A stretch of 9,719 nucleotides of DNA from an uncultured Hyphomicrobiales bacterium. GTDB lineage: Bacteria; Pseudomonadota; Alphaproteobacteria; Rhizobiales; Beijerinckiaceae. Both the position numbers and the translations under genes were made by a program. The notes beneath the pieces are model-generated. The model was not told where the DNA came from. It saw only the letters and a list, made by a program, of their open reading frames with translations, and searched no databases. The stretch covers positions 1 through 9,719 of the forward strand of contig CAIWVR010000366.1 in the NCBI GenBank assembly GCA_903916165.1. The letters run 5' to 3'. The stretch's first letter is position 1. Every line of letters starts with the position of its first letter. This document shows positions 7,512-9,719 of the stretch, piece by piece.

Positions 7512-8047
7512 ACATCGACATTCTCATCCGCATCTTCCTCATCATTGCCCCGCTGTCGCTGGTGTCCTTCGGAGGTGCCAGTTCGATCTATGCGCCCCTC
7601 CAGCACCAGACGGTCGACATCGAGCATTGGGTGACCGCGCGCGAATTCCTTGATCTCTTCGCAATTTCGCGCGTCATGCCGGGGCCGGGCTCGCTGTTTG
7701 CGACGCTGATCGGCTGGCAGGCGGCGGGGCTTGCCGGGGCCATTATGGCGAGCATTGCCATCTATTTGCCGTCCTCCGTGCTGGTCTTTGCGGTGGGACA
7801 TGTCTGGGGGCGCTACCGCGGCCGGCGCTGGCATACGGCTCTGCAGAACGGGTTGGCACCGCTCGGCTCGGGACTGCTCTTTGCCGGCGTTGTCACGCTG
7901 GCGCGGCTGGCGTCTGACGGCCCGCTCCCGATCGCCATCATCCTCGCGGTCGCCGGACTGATGATGTGGCGGCCGCTGTTACATCCGGTCTGGTTCCTGA
8001 TCGGCGGGGCGGCGGTCTGCTACCTCGTCCATGCCGCTGGCTGGTAA
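7508..8047 (+). CDS. CHR-family (chromate) transporter, second half-size subunit
   Basis: Inner-membrane protein, 179 residues, the partner half of the preceding CHR protein. The domain signature is visible as PLSLVSFGGASSI (15-27), the WVTAREFLDLFAISRVMPGPGSLFATLIGW region (41-70) and hydrophobic helices near 71-98, 117-134, 138-153 and 160-177. GTG 7508 was chosen because it overlaps the upstream stop codon in a GTGA junction (7508-7511) and has GGAGG at 7495-7499. The 92 codons open upstream in this frame only overlap the first subunit gene. The overlap implies translational coupling and equal dosage, fitting a heterodimer. It diverges from its neighbour in having FGGA instead of FGGG and PGPG instead of PGVS, matching the two different halves of full-length ChrA proteins. 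Substrate specificity is inferred from family only. Confidence 0.86.
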   Translation: MNIDILIRIFLIIAPLSLVSFGGASSIYAPLQHQTVDIEHWVTAREFLDLFAISRVMPGPGSLFATLIGWQAAGLAGAIMASIAIYLPSSVLVFAVGHVWGRYRGRRWHTALQNGLAPLGSGLLFAGVVTLARLASDGPLPIAIILAVAGLMMWRPLLHPVWFLIGGAAVCYLVHAAGW

Positions 8048-8107
8048 AGGCTTGCGCCGACGGCCTGCCTGCTGGCAGAACCGGCCCGACTTCGGGAAGC
8101 GAGCACA

Positions 8108-8971
8108 ATGACCGGCGCCGGCACTGACAGGACGAGACCGATGATTGCAGGTGGACCGGCCATTGTGCTGGTGCGCCCGCAGCTGGCCGTGAACATCGGG
8201 ATGTGCGCGCGCGCCATGGCGAATTTCGGCCTTGAGGACCTGCGCCTCGTCGCCCCGCGCGAGGGCTGGCCGCGCCACGACGACCATCGCGACACCGCCT
8301 ATGCGGCGGCGGCGGGTGCCGGTTACGTGCTCGAGGGCGCGACAGTCTACGCCACGGTCGAGGAGGCGGTGGCCGATCTGAACTTCGTCTGGGCGACCAC
8401 CGCGCGCGAGCGCGGCCAGGGCAAGCCGGTCCTGCCGCCGTCGATTGCGCTCGGCCAGAGCGCGGCGGCCATCGCGATCGGCGAGAAGCACGGCATCCTC
8501 TTCGGTCCCGAACGCACGGGCCTCGACAATGACGACGTGGCGCTGGCTGATGGCGTCGTCACTTTTCCGGTCAATCCCGCCTATGCGTCGCTCAATCTTG
8601 CCCAGGCGGTGCTGCTGACGGGCTACGAATATTTCCGCGCCGCCCAAGGCGACGCCTTGCCGTTTGTTGCAACCGAAAAATCGACACCTGCCAACCGTGA
8701 GATGGTCATTTCCTTCTTCGAGTTTCTTGAAAATGCACTGGAAGAGCGCGGGTTCTTTCGCCCCATCGGCAAGAAGCCGCTGATGCAGCGCAACCTTCGC
8801 AACATGTTCCATCGCATGCAATTGACGCAGCAGGATGTGCGCACGCTGTGGGGCGCGGTGGTGCGCCTCGTCGAAGGCCCGCGCACAAGCGTGCAGACCC
8901 GCAAGCGCACCGGCCCGAAGCAGACACCGAAAAAGATCCGTGCGCCGGAAACGGACGTCACGCCGGAGTGA
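8108..8971 (+). CDS. trmJ: tRNA 2'-O-methyltransferase, TrmJ type (SPOUT family)
   Basis: Cytosolic S-adenosylmethionine-dependent enzyme of the TrmH/SPOUT class. TrmJ methylates the ribose of nucleotide 32 in the anticodon loop of several tRNAs. 287 residues. The three SPOUT motifs are clear: motif 1 RPQLAVNIGMCARAMANFG (23-41; N29 and R35 conserved), motif 2 ILFGPERTGLDNDD (130-143) and motif 3 VNPAYASLNLAQAV (155-168), which form the knot that holds the cofactor. A helical C-terminal extension (about 195-255) and a basic, low-complexity tail (about 256-287) follow. ATG 8108 is preferred although its ribosome site (GGGAAG) is weak; ATG 8141 sits very close to the domain. It lies 60 bases after the CHR pair, possibly in the same transcript. 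The family is secure; TrmJ over another TrmH-group member rests on the VNPAYASLNLAQAV and FGPERTGL pattern. Confidence 0.88.
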   Translation: MTGAGTDRTRPMIAGGPAIVLVRPQLAVNIGMCARAMANFGLEDLRLVAPREGWPRHDDHRDTAYAAAAGAGYVLEGATVYATVEEAVADLNFVWATTARERGQGKPVLPPSIALGQSAAAIAIGEKHGILFGPERTGLDNDDVALADGVVTFPVNPAYASLNLAQAVLLTGYEYFRAAQGDALPFVATEKSTPANREMVISFFEFLENALEERGFFRPIGKKPLMQRNLRNMFHRMQLTQQDVRTLWGAVVRLVEGPRTSVQTRKRTGPKQTPKKIRAPETDVTPE

Positions 8972-9029
8972 CTTGCCGCCATGGGGCGGGACGCACATGT
9001 TTTCTTCGTCAATGCGAGTTGGGAGCATC

Positions 9030-9719
9030 ATGCATAGATTGCCGACGCGGCGACGCATCCTGCGCATGGGCGCCATAGCGCCGTTTGCCACGCGCGCGTT
9101 CGCGCAATCCTTCGACTTTGACGTCGCCATCGTCGGCGCGGGCGCGGCTGGCATTGCCGCCGGGCGTGAGCTGGCGCGGCTGGGCAAGCGTTTTGTCGTG
9201 CTGGAAGCGCGCGACCGCGTGGGCGGGCGCGTGTTCACGGATACCTTTCTGGGCGAGCGGTTCGATGCCGGCGCGATCTATCTGCATTGGGCGGAAAAGA
9301 ATCCGTGGCGGACGCTCGCCTTGCAACTCGGCGTCGAGGTGATCGATTCCGATCGGCTGCCGGGGTCTTTCCGACTGTTTCAGGATGGCGAGTCGATCCA
9401 GCGTGCGAGCCGGCGCGGCTATGCGATCGTCACCGAGCGGTTTGATCCCGATCTCGCGCCCGTGCCCGACATTGCGATGACCGCGCATGTCGAGACCGAT
9501 GGCGAGGACGCTTTGCGCGCGGTGTCGAATCTCGCGCGCATGGCGCTGGGCGAGGAGGCGGAGCGCGTGTCTGCGCTTGATTACGCGCGCCTCTGGTCAG
9601 GCGACGATTATGTGGCGCCTGACGGCTTCGGGTCTCTGGTGACGCGCGCCGCTGGGGGATTGCCCGTGCGGCTTTCGACCCGCGTGCAGGCCATCGACTG
9701 GAGCGGGCAGGGCGTCACC
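9030..9719 (+). CDS. FAD-dependent amine-oxidase-like protein with Tat leader (3' end outside window)
   Basis: 230 codons are open to the window edge. The N-terminus carries a twin-arginine-type leader: TRRRILRMG (6-14), a short hydrophobic stretch, and AFA-Q (23-26) as likely cleavage site, suggesting a folded flavoprotein exported to the periplasm. The dinucleotide-binding fold follows: VAIVGAGAAGIAAGREL (32-48, GxGxxG), VVLEARDRVGGR (56-67) with E59 expected to bind the ribose of FAD, and a DAGAIYLHW stretch that corresponds to the GA-x-x-x-H region of flavin amine oxidases. The substrate cannot be inferred. ATG 9030 has GGGAG four bases upstream; in-frame ATGs at 9012 and 8997 would lengthen the leader, and 8997 has a G-rich stretch upstream. 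It may be cotranscribed with trmJ (about 58 bases away). Confidence 0.8.
   Translation, partial: MHRLPTRRRILRMGAIAPFATRAFAQSFDFDVAIVGAGAAGIAAGRELARLGKRFVVLEARDRVGGRVFTDTFLGERFDAGAIYLHWAEKNPWRTLALQLGVEVIDSDRLPGSFRLFQDGESIQRASRRGYAIVTERFDPDLAPVPDIAMTAHVETDGEDALRAVSNLARMALGEEAERVSALDYARLWSGDDYVAPDGFGSLVTRAAGGLPVRLSTRVQAIDWSGQGVT

Noticed and set aside
8976..8989. CCGCC/GGCGG hairpin after trmJ
   Set aside because: Short stem with a 4-base loop and no T-run; not a convincing terminator.
7979..9238. Long open minus-strand frame (419 codons) opposite trmJ
   Set aside because: It spans the antisense of trmJ and parts of two neighbours, with an Arg/Ala-rich composition and no family features.

Overview
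The window is GC-rich and looks like the chromosome of an alphaproteobacterium, most likely of the order Hyphomicrobiales (Rhizobiales). The support is the CckA hybrid kinase beside a FliO-domain membrane protein and a DksA that has lost most of its zinc cysteines, a 404-residue eukaryote-like NADP isocitrate dehydrogenase, and an intergenic repeat of a kind common in this group. Most of the content is core genome. I see no phage, transposase, CRISPR array, tRNA or rRNA, and no clear new multi-gene system.

Layout: (1) 1-846 (+) is the 3' part of an MscS-type channel gene cut by the window edge. (2) 936-3434 (-) is cckA, convergent with it; an in-frame, decayed copy of the end of cckA lies just past its stop codon. 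(3) 3435-3784 is a 350-base divergent intergenic region rich in TTAA motifs. (4) 3785-4657 (+) encodes a one-pass membrane protein with a FliO-like domain and a long Pro/Ala-rich tail. (5) A two-way terminator at 4682-4712 separates it from dksA, 4733-5158 (-), which has a good sigma70-type promoter. (6) icd, 5437-6651 (-), has its own terminator and a candidate promoter with a 16-base palindrome behind it. (7) 6652-6887 is a second divergent intergenic region, containing a REP-like palindromic repeat. (8) 6888-7511 and 7508-8047 (+) are two overlapping half-size CHR-family (chromate) transporter genes, followed after 60 bases by a trmJ-like tRNA 2'-O-methyltransferase gene, 8108-8971 (+). (9) From about 9030 (+) a FAD-dependent amine-oxidase-like protein with a Tat-type leader runs off the window edge.

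How the parts relate: CckA is the head of the CckA-ChpT-CtrA cell-cycle phosphorelay. TTAA-type elements upstream of it and of the FliO-like gene make CtrA feedback possible but unproven. DksA (stringent-response transcription factor), Icd (TCA cycle) and TrmJ (tRNA modification) are housekeeping genes. The two CHR genes form a translationally coupled pair probably making a heterodimeric anion transporter. The observations most worth a second look are the post-stop duplication behind cckA, the palindrome shared by two divergent promoter regions, the repeat in the CHR operon leader, and the Cys-poor DksA.
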